A DNA stretch of 64,000 nucleotides, taken from Enterococcus sp. 4G2_DIV0659. GTDB taxonomy: Bacteria; Bacillota; Bacilli; Lactobacillales; Enterococcaceae. Both the position numbers and the translations under genes were made by a program. Location: positions 186,001-250,000 of the forward strand of contig NZ_NGLE02000001.1 in NCBI RefSeq assembly GCF_002140715.2, read 5' to 3'. Numbering within the stretch: position 1 is the stretch's first letter; each line of letters starts with the position of its first letter. Below are positions 34,832 to 44,066 of the stretch, one piece after another. The notes beneath the pieces are model-generated. The model ran no database searches and was not told the DNA's origin. It saw only the letters and a list, made by a program, of their open reading frames with translations.

Positions 34832-36331
34832 TTATTCTTTAATTTTATATACATCATAATAAATTGATTTCATGTAATTAATCAAGTATTGAGGATTCAG
34901 TGATTCCCCTGTTGCATCTAAAATCAATTGGTTTGGTTTTCTTGAGGCTCCATACTGATGAATGTGAGTTGTCAACCAATTCTTAATAGGTGAATAATCA
35001 TCACTTGCTAAAACATCGTTTACATCGATTTCCTTTTCCATCGCATGACACAATTGCGCAGCGTACATGTAGCCTAACGCATAGGATGGGAAATAACCGA
35101 AACTACCACCTGACCAATGAATGTCTTGTACGATTCCTTCTAAATCATTCTCAGGACGAATACCCAAGTATTCTTCGTATTTATCATTCCAAATTTGTGG
35201 TAAATCATCCATTGATACTTCATCATTGAATATCATTTTTTCAATCTCATAACGAATAATAATATGCAGTGGGTATGTTAGGCTATCTGCTTCGATTCTG
35301 ACTAAACTAGCTTTTGTTTCTTTTAAGGAGTCATAAAAAGTATTAAAATCGATATCATCAAATGTCCCTTCTGTACATTCTTTGAAAAATGGAAATTGTT
35401 TTTGCCAGAATTGTTTATTACTACCAATGATAATTTCATTAAACAAAGACTGAGATTCATGAATTCCCATTGAAGTTCCTGTTGAAAGTGGTGTGTAATC
35501 ATATTTCGAATCAATACTTTGCTCATAAATTCCATGACCTGCTTCGTGAATTACACCAAACGTTGCCATCGTAAATTTGGTTTCATCCCAACGTGTTGTG
35601 ATTCTACCATCATTGCGATTTAAAGATAACATAAATGGATGAACTGTATCATCTAAACGACCTCGTGAAAAATCATAGCCTAATTGTTCTACCACGCCTA
35701 TCACAAATTTTCGTTGCTGCTCTTTGCTTACTTTTCTAGATAAGAAATCTGTTCTAGGTGCTGTTCCTTTTTCAGCAATTACCGTTCTAATTTCCATAAT
35801 GCCTTCTTTAACTTGAGCAAAGATTTGATCTAATTTTGCCACAGTCAATTCTGGTTCATATTGGTTCAACAATACATCATAATTCGTTTCTTCGTCTTTT
35901 TTCCAATAAGCAATAAATTCTTTTAAGAAACCGATAATTGTTTCGATTTCATTTTTCATTTTCCCGAAATCTTTCGCTTTTCTTGCTTGCAACCATGCGT
36001 TATGAGCATTTGTCAAGGCTGTAGTATACGCCTGCATCCGCTCTGGCGGGATACTTTGATTTAATTCATAGTTTTCTTTAACTTTAGTATAAACGGCTAA
36101 GCCGACTTCTGAGAGCTCTTCCGTGTGTGTATCAAAATAGTTCAATGCTTCCTGAATTTTTGACCCAACACTGCGTTCAAAAGACATACCAGATAAATAT
36201 CCGACTACTTCTCCCCGAAAAGAACTACTAGCTTCCGGCATTCCCGTTTGACTATCCCATTCAAGCAAACCTAAAGCTTCATTCAATAATTCAATCTCTT
36301 TTATTTCTTGTAGAAATTCTTGTTCTTTCAT
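34832..36331 (-). CDS. M32-family metallocarboxypeptidase
   Basis: Cytosolic zinc carboxypeptidase of the Taq family, 499 residues. The zinc motif is HEAGH (in FGVIHEAGHGIYEQ), followed about 30 residues later by the third ligand Glu in HESQSLFNE. The family signatures LEWDSQTGMPEASSSFRGE at the N-terminus and IRPENDLEGIVQDIHWSGGS near the C-terminus are clear. It trims C-terminal residues from peptides. No signal peptide. It lies close behind the RNA methyltransferase gene (11 bases). Confidence 0.94.
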   Translation of the reverse strand: MKEQEFLQEIKEIELLNEALGLLEWDSQTGMPEASSSFRGEVVGYLSGMSFERSVGSKIQEALNYFDTHTEELSEVGLAVYTKVKENYELNQSIPPERMQAYTTALTNAHNAWLQARKAKDFGKMKNEIETIIGFLKEFIAYWKKDEETNYDVLLNQYEPELTVAKLDQIFAQVKEGIMEIRTVIAEKGTAPRTDFLSRKVSKEQQRKFVIGVVEQLGYDFSRGRLDDTVHPFMLSLNRNDGRITTRWDETKFTMATFGVIHEAGHGIYEQSIDSKYDYTPLSTGTSMGIHESQSLFNEIIIGSNKQFWQKQFPFFKECTEGTFDDIDFNTFYDSLKETKASLVRIEADSLTYPLHIIIRYEIEKMIFNDEVSMDDLPQIWNDKYEEYLGIRPENDLEGIVQDIHWSGGSFGYFPSYALGYMYAAQLCHAMEKEIDVNDVLASDDYSPIKNWLTTHIHQYGASRKPNQLILDATGESLNPQYLINYMKSIYYDVYKIKE

Positions 36332-36342
36332 CTTTGTCTCAC

Positions 36343-37506
36343 CTACTCTTCTCTTGGCTTTCTAGGAGGTCTTTCCCCCCAATATTGGAACAAATCCGTA
36401 CGTAGCGCGCCATTATATAGTTTTCTTTTTTTCGTAGCTTTTGCTCCGTAATATTGTTCGAAGGTTAAGTCACTTGTTAAAATATACTTACTCCATGTTT
36501 TTAATGGTCGGAAAACTTCGCCCATTTCTTTATATAGTTTGCGAACAGATTCTTCTTCACCCAAACGTTCACCATATGGCGGATTAGCAACCATTACACC
36601 GTATTCTTTCTCTGTTGTAAAGTCTTTTAAAGCTAATTGTTTGAATTCAATCGAATCACCTAAACCAATTTCTTCTGCATTTGCTTTAGCGATCTCAATC
36701 ATTTTCCCGTTGATATCTGTACCCATAATATCTAATTTAATATCATAGTCTGCTTGTTCATCTGCTTGTGCTCGAACTTTCTCGAAAATACCTTTATCGA
36801 ACCAATCCCAAGTCTCGCATACAAATTCACGATTAAATCCTGGAGCGATGTTATGACCAATCAAAGCCGCCTCAATACAAATTGTACCAGATCCACAAAC
36901 AGGATCGTAAAAAGGACGATCTTTACGCCAAGTGGTTAAAGCAACTAAAGCCGCTGCCATATTTTCTTTTAACGGTGCGCCGCCTTTTTCAATTCGATAA
37001 CCTCGTTTGAATAAACTTGGACCGGTTGTATCGATCGTCAAGGTTACATGGTCTTTTAAAAGAGCAACTTCTAATTGGAAAAATGCCCCTGACTCTGCTA
37101 GAGGAACTGTTGCTGGACGATGATACACTTCTCTTAAGCGATTAACAATGGCCTTTTTCGTAATCGACTGGCAATCTGGTGTACTGTATAATTTTGACTT
37201 GATCGATTTCCCTGCTACAGGAAATTCTGCATCCATCGGTAAATAATCTTCCCAAGGCAATGCTTTAACTTTTTCAAATAATTCATCAAAACTAAATGCA
37301 TCAAATTCCCCAACAATGATTTTCACGCGATCAGCGGTTCTCAGCCATAGATTAGCGGTAGCAATCGTCTCCATGTCGCCTTCAAATAGCGCCTTACCAT
37401 TTTCTACTTCACAAGGAATACCTAAATCCCGCAATTCTTTTCCTACTAATGCTTCTAGCCCGCTTGCAGCCGTTGCGACAAGCTTAAATGTTTTTTCTTT
37501 CGTCAT
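36343..37506 (-). CDS. THUMP-domain SAM-dependent RNA methyltransferase (YpsC / RlmL-like)
   Basis: 387 residues. The N-terminal THUMP domain covers about 1-165. The Rossmann-like methyltransferase domain has motif I in YDPVCGSGTICIEAALIG and the catalytic NPPY in MVANPPYGERLG, which marks N2-guanine or N6-adenine methylation of RNA. Length matches firmicute YpsC; proteobacterial RlmL/RlmK fusions are longer. The likely target is 23S rRNA. It lies downstream of rnpB, as ypsC does in Bacillus. Confidence 0.92.
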   Translation of the reverse strand: MTKEKTFKLVATAASGLEALVGKELRDLGIPCEVENGKALFEGDMETIATANLWLRTADRVKIIVGEFDAFSFDELFEKVKALPWEDYLPMDAEFPVAGKSIKSKLYSTPDCQSITKKAIVNRLREVYHRPATVPLAESGAFFQLEVALLKDHVTLTIDTTGPSLFKRGYRIEKGGAPLKENMAAALVALTTWRKDRPFYDPVCGSGTICIEAALIGHNIAPGFNREFVCETWDWFDKGIFEKVRAQADEQADYDIKLDIMGTDINGKMIEIAKANAEEIGLGDSIEFKQLALKDFTTEKEYGVMVANPPYGERLGEEESVRKLYKEMGEVFRPLKTWSKYILTSDLTFEQYYGAKATKKRKLYNGALRTDLFQYWGERPPRKPREE

Positions 37507-37574
37507 TATATCTCCTCTTATTCTTGATATCGTTAAGAACTGATCGTTAATTTATCTCTCATACTTTAAAAAAA

Positions 37575-37598
37575 GCCTTCACAACAAAGTTGGAAGGT
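37575..37598 (-). terminator. rnpB terminator
   Basis: ACCTTC / GAAGGC arms followed on the minus strand by seven T, just after the RNase P RNA 3' end. Confidence 0.75.
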
Positions 37599-37606
37599 CA
37601 TCCTGA

Positions 37607-38040
37607 ATACTTGTAATTTTCTGTAAGCCATGTTCTGTATCGAATGCCTCTCAGGGAAAGACATTCGACGGTCATCATCTATCTGCAGAAATATTTCTGC
37701 CTCTTCTACTCGTTCATTTCCTTTAGAAGAGTGCCCCTACCATTGTTTGGGTTGCTCGCTCGAGGGGTTTACCGCGTTCCACCAATTCCGTTTCCAAAAT
37801 TGCTTCGTCACTGTGGCACTTTCAAGGGTACTTTGACATAGCCGAAACCTTAGTCATTTTTCCTGCCGTTACTCCAAAAAGTAAAATCAGCTCGTTAAAA
37901 AACAGCAGATCTTACTAGATCTAGTACCTTAGCTTATGATTTCGCTAAGCACGAACACTACAGACATCTCAGTCTGTGCGAGCATGGACTTTCCTCAGCT
38001 TGAAAAATTCAAACCGCGATCACCCGAAAATTACAAACTT
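37607..38040 (-). ncRNA. rnpB: RNase P RNA, type B
   Basis: On the minus strand the conserved core is plain: GAGGAAAGTCCATGCTCGCAC near the 5' end, CTGTAGTGTTCGTGC, then AACGGCAGGAAAA, GAAAGTGCCACAGTGACGAA, GGTGGAACGCGGTAAACCCC and, near the 3' end, AACATGGCTTACAGAA. The ends are set by P1 pairing of TTTGTAATTTTC with GAAAATTACAA. The layout matches the firmicute type B RNA. Gene order gpsB - rnpB - ypsC-like is conserved. The exact ends are good to a few bases. Confidence 0.95.
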
Positions 38041-38063
38041 ATTTACTTGATGAATACAGTCAA

Positions 38064-38495
38064 TTAAAATTGACGTGTTTCTGAATGATCAATTTCACGT
38101 TCGTAAGGATTGTGTAAACTACTTTCATATGAACTTGAATGACTCATACCTGAAATTGGATTTGAAGCTGGAGTATCATCTAATTTTTTTCCAAATACTT
38201 CACGTTCTAAATTAGACAAACGTTTTAGAATATCAAAGTTTGTTACCGCCGCACTCTTAGGCATCTCTTGACTGCTACGAGAAGGCATCGCTTGTTGCAC
38301 TTTAGATGCTTGATCAAGCTTAGCTAATAAACGATTGTTTTCTTCTTGTAAGGTTAAAATTTCTTTATTGTACGCTTCATAATCTTTGATTACGTTATCT
38401 AAAAATTCATCCACTTCAACTGGATCATAGCCACGCATTTTTGTCTTAAATTCTTTTTGTAAAATATCTTTTGGACTGTATACTAAATTTGCCAT
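38064..38495 (-). CDS. gpsB: cell division regulator GpsB
   Basis: DivIVA-domain protein of 143 residues. The N-terminal membrane-binding coiled coil reads YSPKDILQKEFKTKMRGYDP followed by VEVDEFLDNVIKDYEAYNKE; a variable linker and the short C-terminal trimerisation helix (DILKRLSNLEREVFG) follow, then a polar tail. GpsB shuttles PBPs between septum and side wall in low-GC Gram-positives. The class A PBP gene is 1.3 kb away, as in related genomes. Confidence 0.95.
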   Translation of the reverse strand: MANLVYSPKDILQKEFKTKMRGYDPVEVDEFLDNVIKDYEAYNKEILTLQEENNRLLAKLDQASKVQQAMPSRSSQEMPKSAAVTNFDILKRLSNLEREVFGKKLDDTPASNPISGMSHSSSYESSLHNPYEREIDHSETRQF

Positions 38496-38592
38496 ACTTA
38501 CACCTCATTATTTTCTTTGATTAGGATAAAAAGTTCATAGTTCAACAGCATTATTGTATCGGAAAATCGTCAGAAAATCAATCAGATTCTTC

Positions 38593-39132
38593 CTATTCTA
38601 CCGAGTTTTGTAAATCATCCATTGTTATTAGGCGAATTTCATAAGGAAATTTTTCAGAAAAAAGCTCCGCATCTTTTAAAAAATACTCCGTTTTTCCAGG
38701 ATATTCTTTATCATAAATCAATAAACTCCCGCCAGAATGCTCCAATAAAAAGCGCGTATGCATTTTTAATTGAGCTGGCGACTTGTATTCTTGATGACTC
38801 ACTGCATCCACATAATCGGCCAACCGCTCGATTTTTTCTAAATTTGCTTGATTTTTTTCATTCCAATTGCTGCCAAAACCTTTAAATGGATAAATGATTC
38901 CTAATTTTAATTCTGGATAATCATTTTTCAATTCTGCCACAACTTCTGCCGCCCAAATCTCTGTTCCAAGATTGCCTGAAACTAAAACCCACTCCAATCC
39001 AGTGTCTAAGTAGCCTAAAATTTCTTTTTTTAATACTTTTTTAATAACTTCTATTTTAGGATCATTGTCTTGAAAAGCCCCGATTTCAAAGCTTTTATAC
39101 CCAGTCACATAAAGTGTTTTTACGTTTTCCAT
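38593..39132 (-). CDS. YpsA-like protein (DUF1273, SLOG superfamily)
   Basis: About 179 residues. It starts KTLYVTGYKSFEIGAFQDND, has the nucleotide-binding-like SGNLGTEIWAAEVV and the Pro-Phe segment LGIIYPFKGFGSNW. These match the DUF1273/YpsA family, which in Bacillus and Staphylococcus has been linked to division control next to gpsB. I start at the ATG at 39132, six bases after AAAGGA. Head-to-head with recU. The biochemical role is unknown. Confidence 0.88.
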   Translation of the reverse strand: MENVKTLYVTGYKSFEIGAFQDNDPKIEVIKKVLKKEILGYLDTGLEWVLVSGNLGTEIWAAEVVAELKNDYPELKLGIIYPFKGFGSNWNEKNQANLEKIERLADYVDAVSHQEYKSPAQLKMHTRFLLEHSGGSLLIYDKEYPGKTEYFLKDAELFSEKFPYEIRLITMDDLQNSVE

Positions 39133-39193
39133 AGACATTCCTTTTCTTTCATAAAGATTTTTTGTTATAATGTTGGCTAGGAGTGTGATAGAA

Positions 39194-39835
39194 ATGGCTT
39201 TTCATTATCCTAATGGTACTCCCTATAACCATCATGAAGCACCCACACAAAAAAAACAAGGAAAAAATAAAAAATCAATTCAATTTGGCAAACGAGGAAT
39301 GGATTTCGAAGAGGAAATCAACAAAAGTAACGTGTATTATTTAAGTCATAACGTAGCTGTCATCCATAAAAAACCCACTCCCGTCCAAATCGTAAAAGTT
39401 GATTATCCTAGCCGAAGCGCCGCTGTGATCAAAGAAGCTTATTTTAGGCAAGCTTCTACAACTGATTATAATGGTGTTTACAACGGATATTATCTGGATT
39501 TTGAAGCAAAGGAAACTAAGAATAAAACCTCATTTCCTTTTAAAAACTTTCATCAACACCAGATTGACCATATCCAACAATGTTTGGCACAAAAAGGAAT
39601 TTGCTTTGTTCTATTGTGGTTCTCTTCATTGAATAGATGTTTCTTTTTTAGCGGAGAAGAATTAGTAACCTATTGGTCAGAACAAGAAAACACTGGAAAA
39701 AAATCGTTGCCTTTATCTATTATTGAAAAAAATGGAATAGAAATTCAGATTGGAATTGCACCAAGAATTCCATATTTGAATGCAGTTGAGCAACATATTC
39801 AATCAAACAAAGGAGTTGCGATTTATGACAACTGA
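39194..39835 (+). CDS. recU: Holliday junction resolvase RecU
   Basis: About 213 residues. The resolvase core has NRxGxxFEEEIN-like GKRGMDFEEEINKSN, then YNGVYNGYYLDFEAKETK with the catalytic Asp and ExK, and FHQHQIDHI. It cuts four-way junctions during recombinational repair and chromosome segregation. I start at the ATG at 39194 after AGGAG; homologues begin near here. Its end overlaps the class A PBP start by 11 bases, the conserved recU-ponA pair. Confidence 0.94.
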   Translation: MAFHYPNGTPYNHHEAPTQKKQGKNKKSIQFGKRGMDFEEEINKSNVYYLSHNVAVIHKKPTPVQIVKVDYPSRSAAVIKEAYFRQASTTDYNGVYNGYYLDFEAKETKNKTSFPFKNFHQHQIDHIQQCLAQKGICFVLLWFSSLNRCFFFSGEELVTYWSEQENTGKKSLPLSIIEKNGIEIQIGIAPRIPYLNAVEQHIQSNKGVAIYDN

Positions 39836-42152
39836 TGAAATAGGATCTCGTGCCGCAAGACATGGGCATACATCCACGTCTAATAACACGCTAAATATCC
39901 CTTCTAATGGCGAAAAAAAACCAAAGAAAAAAAGAATCTTACTTAAACTTTTTTTAGGCTTAATCCTTCTTGGTGTAATCGGATTGTTAGCTGGTCTAGG
40001 TCTTTTCTGGTCCTATGCCAAAAATGCACCAAAATTAGACGATGAAATGTTAAATGCGACTGTGTCGTCTAAACTTTACGATGCAAATAATGAAGTTTTT
40101 GAAGACTTAGGTGCTGAAAAACGTGAAATGATCAAACCAACCGAAGTGCCTCAGCTATTGAAAGACGCCGTGGTATCTGTGGAAGACAAACGTTTTTACA
40201 AACATAGTGGTGTAGATCCAATTCGAATAATAGGTTCAGCTCTATCAAACTTTAAAACAGGTGGTCTTCAAGGCGGAAGTACATTGACACAACAGCTTAT
40301 TAAGTTGTCCTACTTTTCTACCAAAGAAAAAGATCAAAACCTCAAGAGAAAAGCACAAGAAGCATGGCTTTCCTTGCAATTGGAAAAAGAGAAATCTAAA
40401 GAGGAAATCTTGACTTACTACGTGAATAAAGTATACATGGCTAATGGCTTGTATGGCATGGAAACAGCTGCTCAAACCTATTTTGGTAAACCTTTATCTG
40501 AACTTTCGCTTCCACAAACAGCTTTATTAGCAGGGATGCCTCAAGCACCAAATGATTATGATCCTTATACACAGCCGGATACTGCAAAAGACCGACGAGA
40601 TGTCGTTTTATTTACAATGAAAGAAAATAACAAAATTACCCAACAAGAATACGATGCAGCAAAAGCTACACCTGTAAATGACGGCTTACAGCCCTTACAA
40701 ACATCGAATGAAAATCGTAAAATCGTCGATAATTACATTAAGCAAGTAATTGATGAAGTCGAAGAAAAAACAGGGAAAAATGTCTATACAGATGGTTTAG
40801 AAATCCACACAAATTTAGACATGGCTGCTCAAAAACACCTTTATAATGTCATTAATACAGCTGATTATGTACAATATCCTGATGCTGATTTTCAAGTTGC
40901 TTCAACAGTAATTGATGTTAAGACAGGACAAGTTAAAGCTCAAATCGGCGGACGAAATATCCCTGATGATGTGCAATTAGGCGAAAACCTAGCACTCAAC
41001 GTTCGTAGAGATGTAGGTTCAACAATGAAACCAATCGCCGACTATGGTCCGGCCATTGAAAATTTGAACTACTCCACTGGTCGAATCATGATGGATAAAC
41101 CAACAACCTATGAAGGAACCAATATACCAGTAACAAACGCTGATATGCAATATTACGGGGCACTTACGATGCGAAAAGCAATCATGTATTCTCGTAATAC
41201 AACTGCTATCCAAACATTTGATGAAGTTGGCAAAGACAAATCAGCTGAATTTCTTAAAAACTTAGGAATCGAATTCAAGGATATCGTTGCTGCAAATGCT
41301 ATTTCAAGTAATACAAACAAAATTGATGGAACGAAGTATGGCGTGTCTTCATTGAAATTAGCTGCCGCATATGCCGCTTTTGCAAATATGGGTGTTTATA
41401 ATAAACCTTATTACGTAAATAAAGTCGTGTATCAAGATGGCTCAGAAGACGATTTCCAACCAGAAAGCAAACGTGTCATGAAAGATTCTACTGCTTATAT
41501 GATGACAGATATGTTAAAAGACGTTATTACTGGCGGAACAGCCTTTAATGCTGGCGTTCCTGGGTTAATCCAAGCTGGAAAAACTGGAACAGCAAACTAT
41601 ACTGACGATGACCTCACTCGAATGGGTGCCTCTGAATCATCCAGCATTGCTCCTGATAGTACCTTTGTCGGATATACTCCGAACTATGCGGTTTCTGTTT
41701 GGACAGGTTATAAAGAACGCTTAACCCCAATTCCTTTTGAATATTGGGGAACAGCATCTGATGTTTATAGAGAAATGATGACCTATCTTTCTGAAAATGT
41801 GAGTAATGATGATTGGGTCATGCCTGATAGTGTAATTCGTTCTGGTAGTGAGCTGTATGTTAAAGGTGCATACGAAGAAAATTTATTACCTTCAAACACA
41901 GGTGTTATCACTTCTTCTACAGCAGAATCAACAAGTGCTGCTCCAACACAAAGTAGCTCGACGACTGCGACTTCAGAACCAACAGCACCAACTAGCGAAC
42001 CGGCGACACCGGCTGATCCACCAAAAGAAGAACCATCTAAACCGACGAGCCCACCTGCCGTTGAACAACCTACGAGTAGTGAAGAAACAGTACCTGATTC
42101 TAAACCACCCGTGCAAAATAACCCCGCCAGAAGAAATCCTTCTGGCGGATAG
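39825..42152 (+). CDS. pbp1A: class A penicillin-binding protein 1A
   Basis: Bifunctional cell-wall synthase of 775 residues. Basic cytoplasmic tail, one membrane helix (about 38-62), then the GT51 glycosyltransferase with catalytic Glu in SVEDKRFYKH (E120) and QGGSTLTQQLIK. The transpeptidase has S399-TM-K402, SRN at 456-458 and KTG at 586-588. A 100-residue Ser/Thr/Pro/Glu-rich tail follows. The start follows AAAGGAG and overlaps recU. The last codons form a 10-bp GC-rich hairpin (CCGCCAGAAG, 42124-42149) directly before the terminator. Confidence 0.95.
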   Translation: MTTDEIGSRAARHGHTSTSNNTLNIPSNGEKKPKKKRILLKLFLGLILLGVIGLLAGLGLFWSYAKNAPKLDDEMLNATVSSKLYDANNEVFEDLGAEKREMIKPTEVPQLLKDAVVSVEDKRFYKHSGVDPIRIIGSALSNFKTGGLQGGSTLTQQLIKLSYFSTKEKDQNLKRKAQEAWLSLQLEKEKSKEEILTYYVNKVYMANGLYGMETAAQTYFGKPLSELSLPQTALLAGMPQAPNDYDPYTQPDTAKDRRDVVLFTMKENNKITQQEYDAAKATPVNDGLQPLQTSNENRKIVDNYIKQVIDEVEEKTGKNVYTDGLEIHTNLDMAAQKHLYNVINTADYVQYPDADFQVASTVIDVKTGQVKAQIGGRNIPDDVQLGENLALNVRRDVGSTMKPIADYGPAIENLNYSTGRIMMDKPTTYEGTNIPVTNADMQYYGALTMRKAIMYSRNTTAIQTFDEVGKDKSAEFLKNLGIEFKDIVAANAISSNTNKIDGTKYGVSSLKLAAAYAAFANMGVYNKPYYVNKVVYQDGSEDDFQPESKRVMKDSTAYMMTDMLKDVITGGTAFNAGVPGLIQAGKTGTANYTDDDLTRMGASESSSIAPDSTFVGYTPNYAVSVWTGYKERLTPIPFEYWGTASDVYREMMTYLSENVSNDDWVMPDSVIRSGSELYVKGAYEENLLPSNTGVITSSTAESTSAAPTQSSSTTATSEPTAPTSEPATPADPPKEEPSKPTSPPAVEQPTSSEETVPDSKPPVQNNPARRNPSGG

Positions 42153-42194
42153 AAAAAACGTATAATGCCATTAGATTGGCATTATACGTTTTTT
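42153..42194. terminator. bidirectional terminator between pbp1A and pyrG
   Basis: A perfect 18-bp inverted repeat (AAAAAACGTATAATGCCA and its complement) with a six-base loop. Built-in A and T runs serve both convergent genes. Confidence 0.92.
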
Positions 42195-42199
42195 CTAGA

Positions 42200-43807
42200 T
42201 TATACTTCTTTATTACTTAATGAAGCTTCAACAAATGCTTTAATTAAATGCTGTGGTCTATTTGGTCGAGAAATTAATTCAGGATGGAATTGACAAGCAA
42301 CAAAGAATTTTTTCTCAGGTAATTCAACAATCTCAACTAAACGATTGTCTGGTGAAACACCTGAAAAGACTAAGCCGTTTTCTTCAAACAATTGACGATA
42401 CTTATTGTTAAATTCATAACGGTGTCTGTGACGTTCTTGTACCACTTCTTGTCCTTCATATGCAGCCGCTGTAACACTACCTTTTTTCAACTTACAAGGA
42501 TATAAACCTAAACGAAGTGTTCCTCCAAGGTTTTCAACATTTTCTTGATCGGACATCAAATCAATGATATTGTTTTGTACATCTGGATTATTTTCAGCAG
42601 AACCAGCATCTTCTAATTTCACAACGTTACGAGCAAATTCAACACAAGCCATTTGCATACCTAAACAAATACCTAAGAAAGGGATATCCTTTTCACGAGC
42701 ATAACGAATCGCTTCTATCTTCCCTTCTACTCCGCGATCGCCAAAACCACCAGGAACTAAAATACCATCCGCTTCTTTTAAAATTCCTTCTACGTTCTCT
42801 GGAGTTAACTCTTGGGAATCGATCCAATCAATCGCAATGTCAGAATCAAAAGCAAAACCAGCATGTTTCAATGCTTCAACAACTGAAAGATAGGCATCCG
42901 GAAGTTCTACATATTTACCAACCAATGCAATACGGGTCGTCTTTTTCAATCCTAACACTTTTTCTTCCAATGCACGCCATTCTGTCATATCAGCTTCAGG
43001 TACATTTAGTTTTAGATGATCACAAACAATTTGATCCATATTTTGAGCCTGCAATGCTAAAGGAATAGAATAAAGTGTCTCTACGTCACGTGATTCAATA
43101 ACAGCTTCTGGTTCTACATCACAGAACTGAGCTAATTTATTCTTCGTACCTTGAGATACAGGTAATTCTGTACGAACCACTAAAATGTTTGGTTGAATGC
43201 CTAAGCTGCGTAATTCTTTTACGCTATGTTGTGTTGGTTTAGTTTTCATTTCACCTGCTGCTTTTAGATAAGGGATCAACGTCGTGTGAATATACATCAC
43301 ATTATCACTACCAACTTCTGCTTTCATTTGGCGTAAAGCTTCTAAAAATGGAAGTGACTCAATATCACCAACCGTCCCACCAACTTCTGTAATAATGATA
43401 TCCGCATCCGTCATGCTAGCTGCACGCATGATTTTATCTTTGATTTCATTTGTGATATGAGGAATAACCTGTACAGTTGCCCCTAGGTATTCACCTTTAC
43501 GCTCTTTTCTTAATACTTCTGAATAAATTTTTCCTGTTGTCACATTTGAATATTTATTTAAATTAATATCAATAAAACGTTCATAGTGACCTAAGTCTAA
43601 GTCTGTTTCGGCACCATCATCTGTGACAAAAACTTCTCCATGTTGGTAAGGACTCATTGTTCCTGGATCCACATTGATATATGGATCAAATTTTTGAATC
43701 GTTACTTTCAAGCCGCGATTTTTTAATAAACGTCCTAAAGATGCTGCGACAATTCCTTTACCGATGGAAGACACTACGCCGCCTGTAACAAAGATATATT
43801 TTGTCAT
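42200..43807 (-). CDS. pyrG: CTP synthase
   Basis: About 535 residues. The N-terminal synthetase domain starts [18 protein letters not shown] and holds the ATP and UTP sites; the C-terminal class I glutaminase domain has [11 protein letters not shown], the nucleophile Cys in FLGICLGMQ and the His-Glu pair in QFHPE. It makes CTP from UTP and glutamine. I start at the ATG at 43807, the family start; the longer open frame upstream is the attenuator leader. Expression is probably set by CTP level through that leader. Confidence 0.97.
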   Translation of the reverse strand: MTKYIFVTGGVVSSIGKGIVAASLGRLLKNRGLKVTIQKFDPYINVDPGTMSPYQHGEVFVTDDGAETDLDLGHYERFIDINLNKYSNVTTGKIYSEVLRKERKGEYLGATVQVIPHITNEIKDKIMRAASMTDADIIITEVGGTVGDIESLPFLEALRQMKAEVGSDNVMYIHTTLIPYLKAAGEMKTKPTQHSVKELRSLGIQPNILVVRTELPVSQGTKNKLAQFCDVEPEAVIESRDVETLYSIPLALQAQNMDQIVCDHLKLNVPEADMTEWRALEEKVLGLKKTTRIALVGKYVELPDAYLSVVEALKHAGFAFDSDIAIDWIDSQELTPENVEGILKEADGILVPGGFGDRGVEGKIEAIRYAREKDIPFLGICLGMQMACVEFARNVVKLEDAGSAENNPDVQNNIIDLMSDQENVENLGGTLRLGLYPCKLKKGSVTAAAYEGQEVVQERHRHRYEFNNKYRQLFEENGLVFSGVSPDNRLVEIVELPEKKFFVACQFHPELISRPNRPQHLIKAFVEASLSNKEV

Positions 43808-43884
43808 AATAGAAAAAAACCCTTTCTTAAAATAGATTTGTAGAGATAAGCAAACAATCAAAAGCTTGTTTTTTAGATTAGTAA

Positions 43885-43999
43885 TAAAAAACAAAAGCTC
43901 CCTATCCAAAATGAATAGGGAGCTGGAATTCGTTGTAAACTTCTGACCTTCTTAAAGGTGCCCAAGTAGTATAATACAAGCAAATTTGTTTGAGGTCAA
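43885..43999 (-). promoter_or_regulatory. pyrG promoter and GGGC-type CTP-sensing attenuator
   Basis: Minus-strand TTGACC (43994-43999) and TATTAT (43971-43976) are 17 bp apart. Seven bases after the -10 the transcript would begin GGGC (43963-43960), the start known from Bacillus pyrG where low CTP causes repeated G addition. A hairpin at 43897-43924 (AGCTCC-TAT with ATAGGGAGCT, one bulge) followed by TTTGTTTTTT is the terminator; extra 5' G residues could pair with its C/U-rich arm. Start site and mechanism are inferred from position and precedent. Confidence 0.8.
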
Positions 44000-44066
44000 G
44001 TGTTTCTATTAGAAGACTTTTGTTTTTTTAGTAAAGTGATAAAACTTCGATCATATAGACAAAAAT

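Noticed and set aside
41848..42165. Plus-strand 105-codon frame at the end of pbp1A
   Set aside because: Out-of-phase shadow of the Ser/Thr/Pro-rich PBP tail; Gln/Leu/His-rich without motifs.
43808..43909. Upstream extension of the pyrG reading frame
   Set aside because: It runs through the attenuator leader; the family N-terminus begins at 43807.
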